Positions 10,396 through 24,700 of a stretch of DNA of 64,000 nucleotides are shown in pieces (within the stretch, counting starts at the first letter, position 1; the number at the start of each line of letters is the position of its first letter). The notes below the pieces were generated by a model. It did no database searches. It was given only the letters and a program-made list of their open reading frames with translations, and was not told the origin of the DNA. This DNA comes from Valencia hispanica. Taxonomy: Eukaryota > Chordata > Actinopteri > Cyprinodontiformes > Valenciidae. A program made the position numbers and the translations under genes. The DNA is taken from the NCBI GenBank assembly GCA_963556495.2, contig OY747713.1, forward strand, positions 31,657,461-31,721,460. Direction: 5' to 3'.

Positions 10396-12849
10396 GACCA
10401 AAAATTGTGATTTAAAATAAGAGGAGTTAGCTTTTGTTCTTATATTTTTTAGCTTAACATTCTTGATTGCACTGTTTGAACACAGACAGGAAGTTAATGC
10501 CCTAATTCTCATTCTTAAAGACTGTGGGACTCTGCAGAACCCCCCACCCCCACTCACTCACACACACAAAATCCCATATTTTGAAATGTAATTGTGATTG
10601 CTTGAAAAATTTGGACAAATTAGGCTCACTGTAACATCGTTAACATCACCGAAAGGCTGTTTACCAGTGGCATTACTGAAATTTGAAATACTGAATCCTA
10701 TCTGAAGAGATGAAGATTTTTCCCCATTTCATCACCATGCTCTCATTAACATAATGTAACAACTGCAGTAAGTTAGGCTCTAGGCTATTGCTTCTCAGAA
10801 ATAAAACTGAAGGAACATATCTGTCATGAAAACTGAACAAAGAAAGATTATCTGGGGCTGCAGTCAAACTGTAGACTTCATCAGTTATATTTTTACAACA
10901 TACAGATTTAGGAATACAGTTATTTGTCTTATGACCTAAGGCGGATAATGGAGCCACTGCTAACTCTAGATGTTACAAAAGGAGGAAATAGCTATTTGAT
11001 CTCCTATTGATTTACTAAGTTTGATCTCATACAAAGAAAATAATAATTTATTTTTAAGGTAGAGAGACAGAGCAATAGGTCAGTCAATTACACCTGACCT
11101 TAACTTGGTATGAATATAGAGCACACTTGTCCACAGAACTGGTTTCTTCAACCTCTCTACCACCATGGGCTACACCAAAGTGCTGCTAAGAAAGATAAAA
11201 ATAGTAAATCTATGCAAGGTTGGAATAGTATACAAGACCATCCATCAGGAATAAGCTGGATTAGAAAGGGGCATCCATTATTGGAAATAAATTTAAAATG
11301 CCCATCAGTTGTTCTTGAGTTGGAGCGAGTTTGTTAACTATCTGAATTAAGACCACAGTCACCACAAACCCCTTTGCGATGCTGCAGCTATACAAGTCAT
11401 GAAGGTCATCCTTTAATTTCCCTGTGAACAACTAAATGATTCACCGAATGGTTGAGATAAATTGCTGTGGTTAGACGAGTGTCAAATTAAGCTCTCTTGA
11501 ATAAAAATGCCCCACTTAGTCTAGAGGAAGAGAAACAAAAAAAATGGGGAAATGTCCTAATTTTTTGATATATTCTGGCTAAGGGTACAGGACAGCTTTC
11601 CTGCACTGATACCAGTGTGGATGGAGCGATGTTACTTGAAAACCTCTTCATTCTCAGTCAGAACATTAATGATAGGTTTTGGATGGATATCCTTGAATGA
11701 GTTACCCACGGCAAAAAAGAAATGACTAAAGAAATGACACATTAAGGTCATTAAGAGTCTAAGACACTCTAACAAACTAAATCTAACAGAAAATCTGTTA
11801 GCGCTGAAGCTTTGTGTTGCCAGGAGACAGGCCAGACACTTGAGGGATTCATGAAGTTTCTGAAAAGAGAAGTAGGCAAACATCCCCCTGGGAGGTGTCT
11901 GTCTACAGAAACTGTCTAGTGGCTGTCTGCCAGAAGAGTTTTCTCCATCAAGATCTAAGTTGTTTTGTTAAGGAATCAATTTTTTTTTTTTTTATTCAAT
12001 GACATAAAGATCAGTTTTGAACTTTTAAGTACTCAGATTTTTTTGGATGTTTGGTTAATTCTTTACCTCCCCACATTAAAAGGAAGCCACCATAACAAAT
12101 TTAGAAACTGATCAAGTTGATAAACTTAAATGAGAAAATAAAAAAACTTATTTCCCCCAATGTAAATGAATGACTTTCAAGCCCAAAAAGGTTGAATACA
12201 TAGAAAATCAACTAAAAGTATGTCCAGTCACACGGGGCCTGTGGTTCAAATAATCTGGAGTTCAAAGCATGATTAAAAATTGTATGTTAGTCAGTCAAAT
12301 TAATTTTTAAAGCACATTAAATACAACAGCTGTTAACCAAAGGATTGTACATCTAAAATAATCAAATCACATACAAATATAGGGAAAAAATGATAAAATA
12401 ACGAAAGTCAAGAAGCAATGCAAATGAAACGTAGTGAAACTCTTTGTGATTTAAATAACAGAAGGTAAACGTGGGGTTTCAAACAGGATTTGAAAGCATC
12501 TACTGTTGAAGAGGTCATGACATGACCAGGCAGCTTGGTCTCACTCCTGCTTTAATTTTGACCTCAGAACAGCCAGGAGCATTCTAGTTGCAAATCTCAG
12601 TGATCTCGAGGGGTGTACACACTCAGAAGATCAGAAAGGTGCAAGACCTTAAAACAAAATAAGAAAATAATGCCTTCAATGAATTGAAGCTGTGAAAAGC
12701 TCTTAGAGAGTCTCTGAAACAGAGGTATGACGTCACCTCTGCGAGTTGTCCGACATGTAAGACACGAACTCTGATAACAGCATTGATGTTTGTCAAAAGC
12801 TAGATTACTGTCGAATATATAGGTATGTAAAGTTCCAAGATCGTGAAAT

Positions 12850-12876
12850 CCCCCCCCCCCCGCCCCCCCCGCCCCC
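12850..12876. repeat. Interrupted poly-C tract
   Basis: C runs of 12, 8 and 5 bases separated by single G residues at 12,862 and 12,871. Confidence 0.95.
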
Positions 12877-14873
12877 AAACACAACCGCCGCTGTTTTTAG
12901 CTCATTTAAGCTAAGTTATCTTAATTATTAAATATTAAGCACCCCAGCTTTGAGAAAGGTTTATCTAGATTGTGTGATACATGAAAGATATTCAGAGGTG
13001 GTTTCTGACTACCTTCATCATAATGTTTAGTAATCGGGACATAGTTATTCAAATTCTGAATAAGGGAATAAAATTATGAATACCATTAAAGTAGAATTAT
13101 ATTTTGAATTAAAAATGTCAACATACTATTTGATCAGTTTTGTTCCTATAAATCTAAAAACACAAATACGATATACTATGCCTGCCCAAATACTCAACAC
13201 TGTAGAAGCTCAATGGTTTTCCTTTGCTGCCACCTAGTGTGGAAATGTTCTCAAGTGTTGACGCGATGGTAAATTTCAGGTCAATATTGGTTTATTAGGC
13301 TAAGTCAGATAAATACGTTTTTCAAGTATTATATCAGAGTTACTTTATTATCAAAAACGACATCTTAAACCGGCCCCGTTTCTCAAAATATGTAGAAATC
13401 AATAAGGTAAGTGTACAGTTTAACAGCACTTTATGTCAGGATATTCATTTTTTAAGAGCACTAATAGCTCGCTCTACAGTTGAATTGATTACTCACCTGA
13501 AACAATGTCAAGCTGAATGTAAACATCACTGGTACTGGGGAAAAGTCAGCTGATGTCCAGATGGCTACCTGTAGCATTCAATCAGCCCAAACTCCCTGCA
13601 TTGTATAAAATGCATTTAGGAGAAATCCCCGTTGATGAGGGTTTTTTCCCAAAAGCTGCGCATGCTGCATTCAGGTACAGCTGGAACGCTTGGTTACCGA
13701 ATTATTAAAACATCTCCAAAATGATTTAAGCATGTTTTATATGGGCACAATTTATTTAAAAAAACTATCTTAATATCAATTATCACTTCAGTTCTATACT
13801 TTCCACTTATTAAAAAGTTTAGAATAATAAAATCTAATTTCATAAATTGAAAAAGGTACTTTGATTACTGCTGAATTAAAAAAAGAAAAAGAATCCAACA
13901 CATCTTACATAAATTTTTCTTGACTGAAGCAAGGGAAAATGCATGGAACTGTGACTTTAAAGCCTGAATATATGCTGAACCATGATTTTTGTAGACCCAA
14001 TAAAAAGAAAACACTTAATGAATAAATGAATGTATCCATAACTATTCGAATGCATCCACAACCATAAATAATTAAATGTGAACCCCATCAAATAAACACT
14101 TAATTTATGATTTTATGAATATGTAGAATTATTTTTGTAATTATAAAAAAAAAATCTTTGGATATTCTACCGTTGTATACTATGAAATAAATTAACCCGT
14201 CACCATTACTGGTGTTGAACATCTGACCAGCACTGTAAGTCATCTTTAAACCGATTATATGGACTAAAACAGTTTTAGCCTCGCCAACTAACGATTAAGG
14301 GTTAAGGCTGAAATATGAAATACATCTATGAATTATTACAGGACACAATAATGAAATATGTTCGAAATAATGAAATTATGATTTATGGTTACATGTAAAA
14401 ATAAATTAATGGCATATTTAGCCAATTATATTTGTTATACAATATTTGTTCCCAATATTATTTGAATAATTGATCACACATTTTGGTAATCATTTAAAGA
14501 TTTGTTTAACATTCATATACTGAATTATGGCACACTCTGAATGTCCACATTTAGAGGTTGTGTGTTTAAAAAAGAATAATCTGCTTTGAGGTATGTAAAA
14601 CAGAGGTAGAAAAGTCTGAAATAAACTTTGGTCTAAAACCACAGAGTGCCAGTGCAAGTGGATAACAATCTAATGTTAACTATCAAAAAAGCCTTAAATA
14701 TAAAAACCATTCTGCACAGATTAGAGAATATACCAGCTTTTGTTCTTGAATTCTATAGAGAATGATTTCTTTAGTATAGCAAAGATCCTTTCTATCTTAC
14801 GCTGGTACGGTAATCAATATATTTTTAAGCAAAAAACAATTTTTTGACTTCAAACGAAAAACAAACAAGAATA

Positions 14874-14879
14874 TTTATT
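14874..14879 (-). terminator. dnah3: dnah3 polyadenylation signal
   Basis: AATAAA on the minus strand, 80 bases downstream of the dnah3 stop codon (14,959-14,961). It is the first canonical signal after the stop, so the mRNA probably ends near 14,850. Confidence 0.7.
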
Positions 14880-14958
14880 GAATTGCAAAAAAACATGTAT
14901 TTCTTTGGCTTGCGCAACAGCTAAGTAGATCAAAAGCCAGTTAAAAACTGTCTGATTG

Positions 14959-17900
14959 TTAGTCATCAAGCTGGCAGAGGCACGCCACCCCACGGTTAAT
15001 CCAGTGTTTCTGTGGCTTGTCAGAGGGCAGCTCGACGGACAGGACATAGTTGGTGGAGTGCCCAGTGGTAGACAGCGTGCCTCGACGGGCGCTAGTTTTG
15101 TAAACAGGACAGACGTAGATGTTCTCATGCTTAAATTTGTCCATTTCTCCCGGTCTGAGCTTGATGATGGGCAAAGAGTCAAAGAGAATCTTAGGTAAAG
15201 ACTCCCCAATAACCATGTTCTGCCTGTCCCAGCGTGCTCCTTCCAGGAAGAGACCTCTAACATATGCTCCATCTTCAGGCTTTTCTTCCATATGGGTCTC
15301 CTCTTTGGTAACCTGAAACGTGAATGAGAATATGAATATAGGTTAAGAGTGAATTATTATGACTAAAAGTGGCTAAATAAAGTTAGGAATCAAATACAAG
15401 CCTCAAATTCAAAACCAATGTAGTCGATTGGGATGGTGTACTTCCTGGCAAAGTTCTGAGACACTCCAGTTAGAAACGACTGGGTGAAATAAAAACCAGA
15501 GAGCCAAAAAACCGAGGGTGGGCCATCGTCTATCCAGTCCTGTATAGACCAACATCATAATACATATTAGTTTCTTGACATGAATATGTTAAACACTTCA
15601 CCCAATATTTTAACTCAAAACAAAAACATGAAAATAAGCAGGTTATACAGAGCATTGCCAAAGTATTCATTCCCTTTGTACCTTTCTACATTTAGTCAAG
15701 TTTAAGCTATAAACTTTAGTGGGATTTTATGTAAAACGATAACACAGAGTAGCGTATAATTCTGAAATGGAAGAAAAGGGATGTACAGAACAAAAGTGCT
15801 GTGAGTTTGAATTAAACCCGGCATCATGAGGACCAAATGTCACACCAGACAAGTGGAAAGAGAACGGAACAATGACAAAGCTACCACAACAGCCTTTTGC
15901 AGCTAAACTGAAAGGCAGAAATTGGAGAGAATTAATTAGAGAAGCAGCCAAGAGGTTCATGGTTACTCCAGAGGAGCTGCAGAAATCCACAAGACAAGTG
16001 GAAGAATCTGTTGACAGAACTATTATCTGTGCACTTTTCAAATCTGGAAGACTGGCAATAACATAGCCATTGTTGAAAGAAAGCTGTCAGAAATCCTGTT
16101 TGTAGTGTGTCAACAGTCTATGGTCAACAGCCATGTAGAGGACAAAGAACAAACGTGGAAGAAGGCAGTCCTGTCAAAAGTAACCAAAAGTTAACTTTCT
16201 ACATGCAAAATGTTGTGTGGTAGAAAACTAACACTGCCCCCTATACTCTGTATCGTCCACATTGTGAAACATGGTAGTGGCAGCATCATGATGTGGAGAT
16301 GCTTTCAACAGCAGGTACAAGGAACCTAGTCAGAGTTTTAAGATTTTAGTGTCTAAATGTGCAAAGCTTGTAGAGAAACATATTCCAAAAGGACTGCAGT
16401 AGTCATTCTTACAAAAAGAGGTTCCAAAAAGTATTTACTCAGCAGAGCGAAATAAAAATGCACACCACACCTTGTAAGTATTTATATATGTTAAAAAAAT
16501 AAAAATAAAACCATGTATCATTTTACTTTGACTTTAAACTGATGCCCACTCCGTGGCATTCTGTATTATCACATAGATATGCTGAAGTTTGTAGTTGGAA
16601 CATGAAAAAAACTTAGTATGGTTCAAGGGGTAAGGATACTTTTGTAAGACATTATATACTGGCCTATACATTTTTTCATTCTTACTTGGAGGAACTGTAG
16701 TCTGCTCAGTAGATCGGTCACATAGCTCCCTAGTGGTTTAAGAGAGGGATATGACTTGGCTGCCCACATTGCTGGCACCTTGCCAACCAGCATGCTGTTG
16801 AAGACGTTCTCAAGCTCAGAGGACATAACTATCTGGCCCTTGAGAGCTTTGCAAATGTTTACCAAACTGTCACGCACCACCTCTGTAAGTCTAAAAGAGA
16901 AAAAGGTTTAAGGGATTCATTATTAAAGCTTTTCTGCTGTAACTGCAAGGGGACAGAGGTCAGTGTTACCTGTTAAAGCGGATAATTTCCTGCCTCAAAA
17001 CGGTGTTCATCGACTCTTCATACATAACTGGATATTTATCCATCACCATTTGGATGTCAAAGTCCGCTGGTAGCTTTGTCAGAATATCCTCTGAAAGTTC
17101 CTCGACTACTTCCTATATCACAAAAACATAACACAAAGCATAAACAGTAAAAACAACAGAATTTACATCAGAAATGTACACGTTTTAGTAAGTTTTAAAC
17201 TAATTCTGACCGGGAGAAAAATACTCTTGAAATACTTAAAGCCTCCTTAAAGAGATCATTTTAAATTCCTAAAACATTAAAGGGTGTTAATATCTTTTTA
17301 ATAGAAGATAACTCATAGTACATCTATATAGTAAAAATATAATAATTAGTTGAGGTTGCTGACGCTCACTGCTGATCAAGACCTAAGCAGACATCTTCCA
17401 TCTTAAAACAACTCCAGTCCAAATGGAGGTAGGAGGCAGTGTGCCATCAATGATCTTCTTGTTTAAAACACAAACTGAAAATTGAAGATATACATTTCTG
17501 GACAGATGTACTGTCTGATAAAAAAAGGTGAACAAAAAAATATTGTATTATATTATTAAATAACTAAACGCTTTATGTAAAAGAGATGAGAGTTATTATA
17601 TGATTATAAAACTGTTATAAGGCTAGGCGACTGGGGCTCAGGTGGTAGGAATTTGTCCCATAATCAGTGGGTGCCAGTTCAAAACCCCACTCCGGTCATC
17701 TCGGTTTTTGTGTCCTTGGGCAAGACACTTTAGCCGCCTTGCCTGCTGGTGGTGGTCAGAGGGCCCGGTGGCCGCCTTGCCTCTGTCAGTGTTCCCCTGG
17801 GCAGCTGTGACTACTATGTAGTAGCTTGCCACCATCAGCATGTGAATGTGTGCGTGAATGGGTGAATGACTGAATGTAGTGTAAAGCGTTTTGTGGACCT

Positions 17901-20900
17901 CTGACTGAAAAAGCGTCATACAAATGCAGGCCATTTTACCATAAGACACCCCTTTGGTCTTGGCTCCCCTCAGACTAGCAGTTAGTTTCAGGCTCGGGGA
18001 CCAACTAATCTGTATTTATGCTACACTAATAGTTTTCTGCTGCAATTAGGTTAAAAAGTACCTAGGTTAAAAGGTTACTTTTAAAGTAACCTCAGTTCAA
18101 AAATTCAGAACTATTCCTTATGTGCCTGTCAAAAGATCCTCTATTATGCTGTGATTCAGTTCACATAAATTATTCTGTCAAGCCCGGTTCCAGATAAGCA
18201 CATAAAGCTACAACTACTACCACACTTTGCTGTTAAATTGTTGTGTCTACATTCTACATGCCGGTTTTTAACTTTCTTATTTTGCTGGTTGTTGTTTAAG
18301 CCTATTAGATGATCATATTTAGACACATATTGCAAACCTGTGGTGACTTGACCCCACCACCAGACTGCCTAGGCAGAGTCAGCAGTATTCCTTCCAGGAG
18401 CTGATTAGTCTCTTGATTGTCTTTGGTAATGTCAGCATTGCTGTGAAGTCCAAATACGCATGGCTCAGCACAAATTGGCAGACTTCGAATGTAGTTTACA
18501 TACGTCTGAAAAAAACAAACAATGTTTTATATTCTCTACAGATCTAGGTTTTCATTTAGTCTTTTGTTAAAGTACAATATCTTCCAATGAGAGCAAATTT
18601 TTCTGGTTTTTTTTTAGTTTCTTTCAGTGCTGACCTGTATTTACAGCAGCCAAAGTGAACAAGGAAATTTTTTTTCTGAGTTACATCAATTTTCATAATA
18701 CTGGATAGCCGACTCTTGCATTGAAAAATTAATTAGAGATTCATGTGTGAACTCTGGCAGTACCTCATAGGGCCCATGAGCTGGAACATAATACCCATCT
18801 CCCTCGCACAGATGGTAGCACTCCTGCTCAATCAGCTCCCAACTGTAGAAGGTGGACAGAAGGGACAGCAGCAGACGTCTGTCTTTATCATCGGTGACCC
18901 TGCCTCCATAGTTACACTCACCTGAAAAAAACATTTAATCTCACTTGTTTATAAAGAGCCAAGTTATTGCACGGTATCTTTATAAGGAAAAGCATAGTAG
19001 TAGGTGCATTGATAAAGCAGGTAGAAACATCTTGCAGAACTATTTGCAGTAAAACAGTTCTATAACTTTTTGACCCCTGCGGCGGGGTATATGTTTGTGT
19101 ACCTGAACACAAATGCAAGACTTGCTTTTCCGATATCTGTTCATAAAACTTTCTTCTAAAACCAGCTTAACCAAACAGGTTGAGTTGAATTGTTATCCTG
19201 CTAAGAAAACCAATGTGAAACTCACCTGTAAGATATGTGAGCGCCTCCAGCGGAACTTCATCATATTCATCCAAAAACATCTGGATCTGCCTGATGCTGA
19301 TTCGCAGGTCTGATTCGTTAAACTCATAGGGAATATTCCATCCTGAACACATGTGGCGAAACAAAAATATTCTGCTGAGAAATGGCCTACAAATAGGAAT
19401 TAACTATTAAACAGATTCAAAGTATGTTTAAACTCGGAGGAATTAAAAAGCATGAGAAGAAAACGGTTTCATTTATCTCTTACCCAGGGGGCCAAAGTTT
19501 CTTCTCTCCTGAACCAGAGCATGGAAGAAAGTCAGACCAAACAAAAACTTCTGCCAAATACTCTGTTTTTTGGAGCTGCCGAAGAACTCAGGGTCTGAGA
19601 TGGGGTGACTAAGGTAGGAGCGCAGCAGGTTAGCTCTAATTCCCTTAGGAGGCTCATTAGTCATCTTCAGCCCATTTTGCAAAATGCTAACTGGAAACTT
19701 GTCTGATGGATAGCTGGTTAACCACAGCCTGAGAAGAAGAGAATATATTTGTTTTAATTTTTTTTCTTTTGTGTTATAGAGGCTAATTACAACTCCTACT
19801 CCACTGTCCAGAGAGTTATTGTACCTAAATCTTGGGTGTGTGTTCTCTGGAGTGATGATTTCCTCACAAATTCTCTCCAAAGTGGGCATCCAGCTAGTGG
19901 CCAGGTGGCAGTTTTGCAGTACCACCCAAGTGCCTTCCTTTATGGCTTTGTCAATCATCTGAGCTGCAATGGGTCCTTGTCCTTGACCAAGCGAAATGGT
20001 CTGGATCTTGCTGCCCCCCATTTCCAGGTCATCGGCAAACTTCAACAGTACTATAGAAGCAACCCCACATGTTAGCATTTCTGCATTCAAATCGGTACAA
20101 TTTTCTTGTATATACAGTGGCTTGCAAAGTATTTGGCCCCCTTGAACTTTTCCACATTTTGTCACATTACAGCCACAAACATGAATCAATTTTATTGGAA
20201 TTCCACGTGAAATTCCAATACAAAGTGGTGTACACGTGAGAAGTGGAACAAAAATCATACATGATTCCAAACATTTTTTACAAATAAATAACTGAAAAGT
20301 GGGGTGTGCGTAATTATTCAGCCCCCTTTGGTCTGAGTGCAGTCAGTTGCCCATAGACATTGTCTGATGAGTGCTAATGACTAAATAGAGTGCACCTGTG
20401 TGTAATCTAATGTCAATACAAATACAGCTGCCCTGTGACGGCCTCAGAGGTTGTCTTAGAGAATGTTGGGAGCAACAACACAATGAAGTCCAAAGAACAC
20501 ACCAGACAGGTCAGGGATAAAGTTATTGAGAAATTTAAAGCAGGCTTATGCTACAAAAAGATTTCCCAAGCCTTGAACATCCCTCGGAACACTGTTCAAG
20601 CGATCATTCAAAAATGGAAGGAATATGGCACAACTGTAAACCTACCAAGACAAGGCCGTCCACCTAAACTCACAGGCCGAACAAGGAGAGCGCAGATCAG
20701 AAATGCAGCCAAGAGGCCCATGGTGACTCTGGACGAGCTGCAGAGATCTACAGCTCAGGTGGGGGAATCTGTCCATAGGACAACTATTAGTCGTGCACTG
20801 CACAAAGTTGGCCTTTATGGAAGAGTGGCAAGAAGAAAGCCATTGTTAAAGGAAAACATAAGAAGTCCCGTTTGCAGTTTGCCACAAGCCATGTGGGGGA

Positions 20901-21697
20901 CACAGCAAACATGTGGAAGAAGGTACTCTGGTCAGATGAGACCAAAATGCTAAACACTATGTGTAGCGGAAAACTAACACTGCACATCACTCTGAACACA
21001 CCATCCCCACTGTCAAATATGGTGGTGGCAGCATCATGCTCTGAGGGTGCTTCTCTTCAGCAGGGACAGGGAAGCTGGTCAGAGTTGATGGGAAGATGGA
21101 TGGAGCCAAATACAGGGCAACCGTGGAAGAAAACCTCTTGGAGTCTGCAAAAGACTTGAGACTGGGGCGGAGGTTCACCTTCCAGCAGGACAACGACCCT
21201 AAACATAAAGCCAGGCCAACAATGGAATGGTTTAAAACAAAACATATCCATGTGTTAGAATGGCCCAGTCAAAGTCCAGATCTAAATCCATTCGAGAATC
21301 TGTGGCAAGATCTGAAAACTGCTGTTCACAAACACTGTCCATCTAATCTGACTGAGCTGGAGCTGTTTTGTAAAGAAGAATGGGCAAGAATTTCAGTCTT
21401 TAGATGTGCAAAGCTGGTAGAGACATACCCTAAAAGACTGGCAGCTGGAATTGCAGCAAAAGGTGGTTCTACAAAGTATTGTCTCAGTGGGCTGAATAAT
21501 TACGCACACCCCACTTTTCAGTTATTTATTTGTAAAAAATGTTTGGAATCATGTATGATTTTCGTTCCACTTCTCACATGTACACCACTTTGTATTGGTC
21601 TATAACGTGGAATTCCACTAAAATTGATTCATGTTTGTGGCTGTAATGTGACAAAATGTGGAAAAGTTCAAGGGGGCCGAATACTTTTGCAAGCCAT

Positions 21698-21740
<43 letters not shown>

Positions 21741-24700
21741 TACAAACTTTGACCCGTTGTTGTGACACTTGAGTATATTGTTACCTGCAGTGGGGTCAGA
21801 TCCTGGCGACAACACAAAAATGAGAGGAGAGCAGCAATTTGAGTCCTTGTAACTCCCTGCCAGGTCAAAAGTGGGTGGCTCGATGTAGGCTTGTCCCATG
21901 TTCTGCTCTATGAAATCCTGCGCAGCTGGAACCAGTTTATCTGGTCTGAAGCACCTGATTACAACCATTCGATCAAGTCCCACTAAGTCATTCCATAAGT
22001 CAGGCAGCTGATCCTCGTGGGGTTTTGCTGAATCATAAAGATTCTTCCATTTGGAGATGTTGTCTCTGACATGAGTGAAAAACTTGTTTAGGTTGGGAAG
22101 TTTGGAGGCCCTGACGATCTCTGACCAAGACTTGTCCGACAACCACTCGGAGGCAGGATTGGGATAAGGGTTATCCAAGGCAATGCCACCTGTTAGGAGG
22201 AAACGCCACACTTCATCATCAACCTGACCCTTGCCTTGCAGGATGCCTACTGTGAGAAGTAGAGAGAAAAGCAACTTGTCTTTTTCAAAAAGCGAACGGC
22301 AGACATTATTGTAGATGCAGAGTGTGAAGTGCTCAACGATATGGTTTATCCTTTGAGATACGACATGGCTTTTTGGACTCTCGGTTATGGAATACTGATA
22401 AAGATTGAGGAACCATGTCAGAGAGTATTGGTACATAGGTTCAATGTTGGCCATTTCTGAGATGCAGAAAAACAGAATAGAAGAGTGCTCAGCTACGGGA
22501 CGGTAGCCCATGCGGGTGCTGTCAATCTCTTTCTCGGTAATGGTGGCAACTTTTTGCTTCTCAGAAATCTCTTCTGAAAGTATTTTGGAGGATGAGAGGA
22601 TCTTGATGGCAGTCTCATCTTCTAGGATGTTGCCCTTGGAAGAGGAGAGGACTTCTAAGATCTGATCTTCAATTTCTTTTAGCTGCTTGCTGTTGGCAGC
22701 ACTCTCCAAAATAAGCTGGTTCTTCTTTTCCTCCAGTTCTGGTTTCTCCTTTGCTGCAACAAGTCCTAAAAGCTGGTCTTGTAAACCCTGTGGCGTGATC
22801 ATAAAGTTCAGCAGGCAGACTTTTACAGCTACCTCAGGGAGATAATGAGGGTTTCTCAGCCCAGTGGTCATGTAGAACAAAAAGTCTTTAGAATATTCCA
22901 CAATGTTTTCTCCAATTTTAATGTACTCCACCCCCTGCTGTTTGAAGGTCTGCTTCAGCAACACAGGCTCTAGCACTGGATCCAACTCCTCTCCAACATG
23001 TTCCATGAGAACAGGTTTTCCGAACTGGATGCAGTTCTCCAAGATTCTTACATAGTTTCCATCAGATTGTTTGATGACTGCAAGATTGTTGGCCTTCTCC
23101 ATATTTTTGACCCACTTGTTGGCTTGACCCTGAGGATCAATCATCAAGGGCCATCGGCGAGAGTTGAACACGATAATGCCATTGTCTGTGGAGAAAGAGT
23201 CCACTGGCAGTCCAGCAATCTGCCAGGCCCTAATAGCCACCTGGTTACCCAAAGTGGCGGTGAGGGTGAAGTCCTCAGAGCAAGGGACTTTCTTTTCTTG
23301 GCACAGTTTGTGCCACTGTTCCTGACAGCTTTTACGGTAATCCACTGTAAAAGCCCCGAGGTAAGAAACAGCTCCAGAGGAGAGGAGAATATCACCTGTT
23401 AGACTTGTGTATCTGTCGAAGAAAAACCAAAGCATGGCACAGAAGTTATTGCAGCTAACAGTGAAGCAAGCATGCAGAGCATTAATAATTGTATTTACCT
23501 GATACCCAGTTGTCTTGCAGCCTCCGTCCACCGATCTTTCTCACCACCCAGCCCTCCAATCAGTTTCTCTGCCCTGATGAGCTTCTGAGAACACAGTTCA
23601 ATGTTGTCTTCCAAATCTTTCTTTTTATCAATCATTGCAGCCAAGTCATCATTCAGGCTCTGTAATCGGTCTTCGACTTTTTTCAGTTCACCCCTTTTCA
23701 CAGCCAGCATGTCCATCTGTACAGCCAGTTCATTCTCAGCCAGCTTCAGTCTCTCCTTTTTGGGGGCTACAACCCTGTTTACCCGCTCATACACCTCCAT
23801 TGCCCGTACCCATTTACAGAGACCCTCACAAGCTGATGAGACATTTTTGATCACAGAAGGCTGGAAATCAGGGTGGTCAATGAATTTTTCTCTGATTTTT
23901 TTGATGAATGGAGCAGGGATATTGTCTTTGTCATATGATTTAAGGTTTTCCAAAAACTTTAGGTCTCCAAGAAGTTTTTTAGATGGACCCCAGGAATCCT
24001 CAATCATCTTACCTGCAGCATAGTTATTTATACCAATTAAGCTATATACCTAGTCATTATAATCAATGTTGTAAAAGCATGAAATTTGTCAATAAGATGG
24101 CTCTGTTTAAAAAAAAAAAAGATATGATATGATCTTACCTGAGCCACTAGGATCAGGTTTCCTTTCAGGTTTGATGCCCATCATAACACATATGGACTCC
24201 ATCACCAATTTTATTGGCCCTGGTGGATTCTGCATAGACTTGACTACTGTAATGTCAGCAGGTTTCAAAGTGTCCAGCGCTGCAAGGGCAGCCTCCAGTG
24301 CAGGCAATGCCTCTGCTAGATCTCCCTCACATTCATCCTAGAATAAAACCAGAAAGTATTCACATTTATTCAAACATTGGAATTGCTTTATATTACAGTA
24401 TTGATACAGTATGGTTTTATGAAGCCTTTTAATATATATTTTAGCTAAATACCTTAATGGCTTTAGCTGCAGCTGCTGCTTCGTTAGCCACTTTCTCATC
24501 AGCAGAAACAATTTCTTTCTTAGCATCAACCTCTACTGTTTCACCTTCTATTTTGACCATCATCTTGTCCGTCTCAGCTGAAGTCTGGATGAGCTCTGGC
24601 TGCAAAGCTGTCAACTCTTGCTGCATCACTGAAACCTGATAATATACAGCATTATAACGGACCCTGTAGGGGTTCCACAGGTCCCTGTTCTTAAAGGAGT

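Larger units (their letters stand above)
9561..14849. other. Intergenic region between plcl2 and dnah3
   Basis: No gene is recognisable. It contains a GT microsatellite with an adjoining G run (10,310-10,395) and a C/G tract (12,850-12,876). The part from 13,700 to 14,850 is strongly AT-rich. Open frames here are short, lack family resemblance and show no splice context. Confidence 0.6.
14959..23412 (-). other. dnah3: dnah3 exons 52-61: AAA5, AAA6 and C-terminal domain
   Basis: Exons: 21785-23412, 19825-20050, 19484-19728, 19226-19342, 18764-18921, 18338-18505, 16970-17112, 16686-16890, 15402-15539, 14959-15312. Exon 52 is 1,628 bp and alone encodes AAA5 and much of AAA6 (543 codons). The C-terminal domain ends with [20 protein letters not shown] and the final CQLDD. 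The intron between the last two exons has a GC donor at 15,401-15,400. Intron 52 carries a full-length dead Tc1 element. Confidence 0.92.

Noticed and set aside
17621..17700. Possible tRNA gene
   Set aside because: The polymerase III boxes belong to a SINE head; the cloverleaf is not maintained and the SINE body follows directly.
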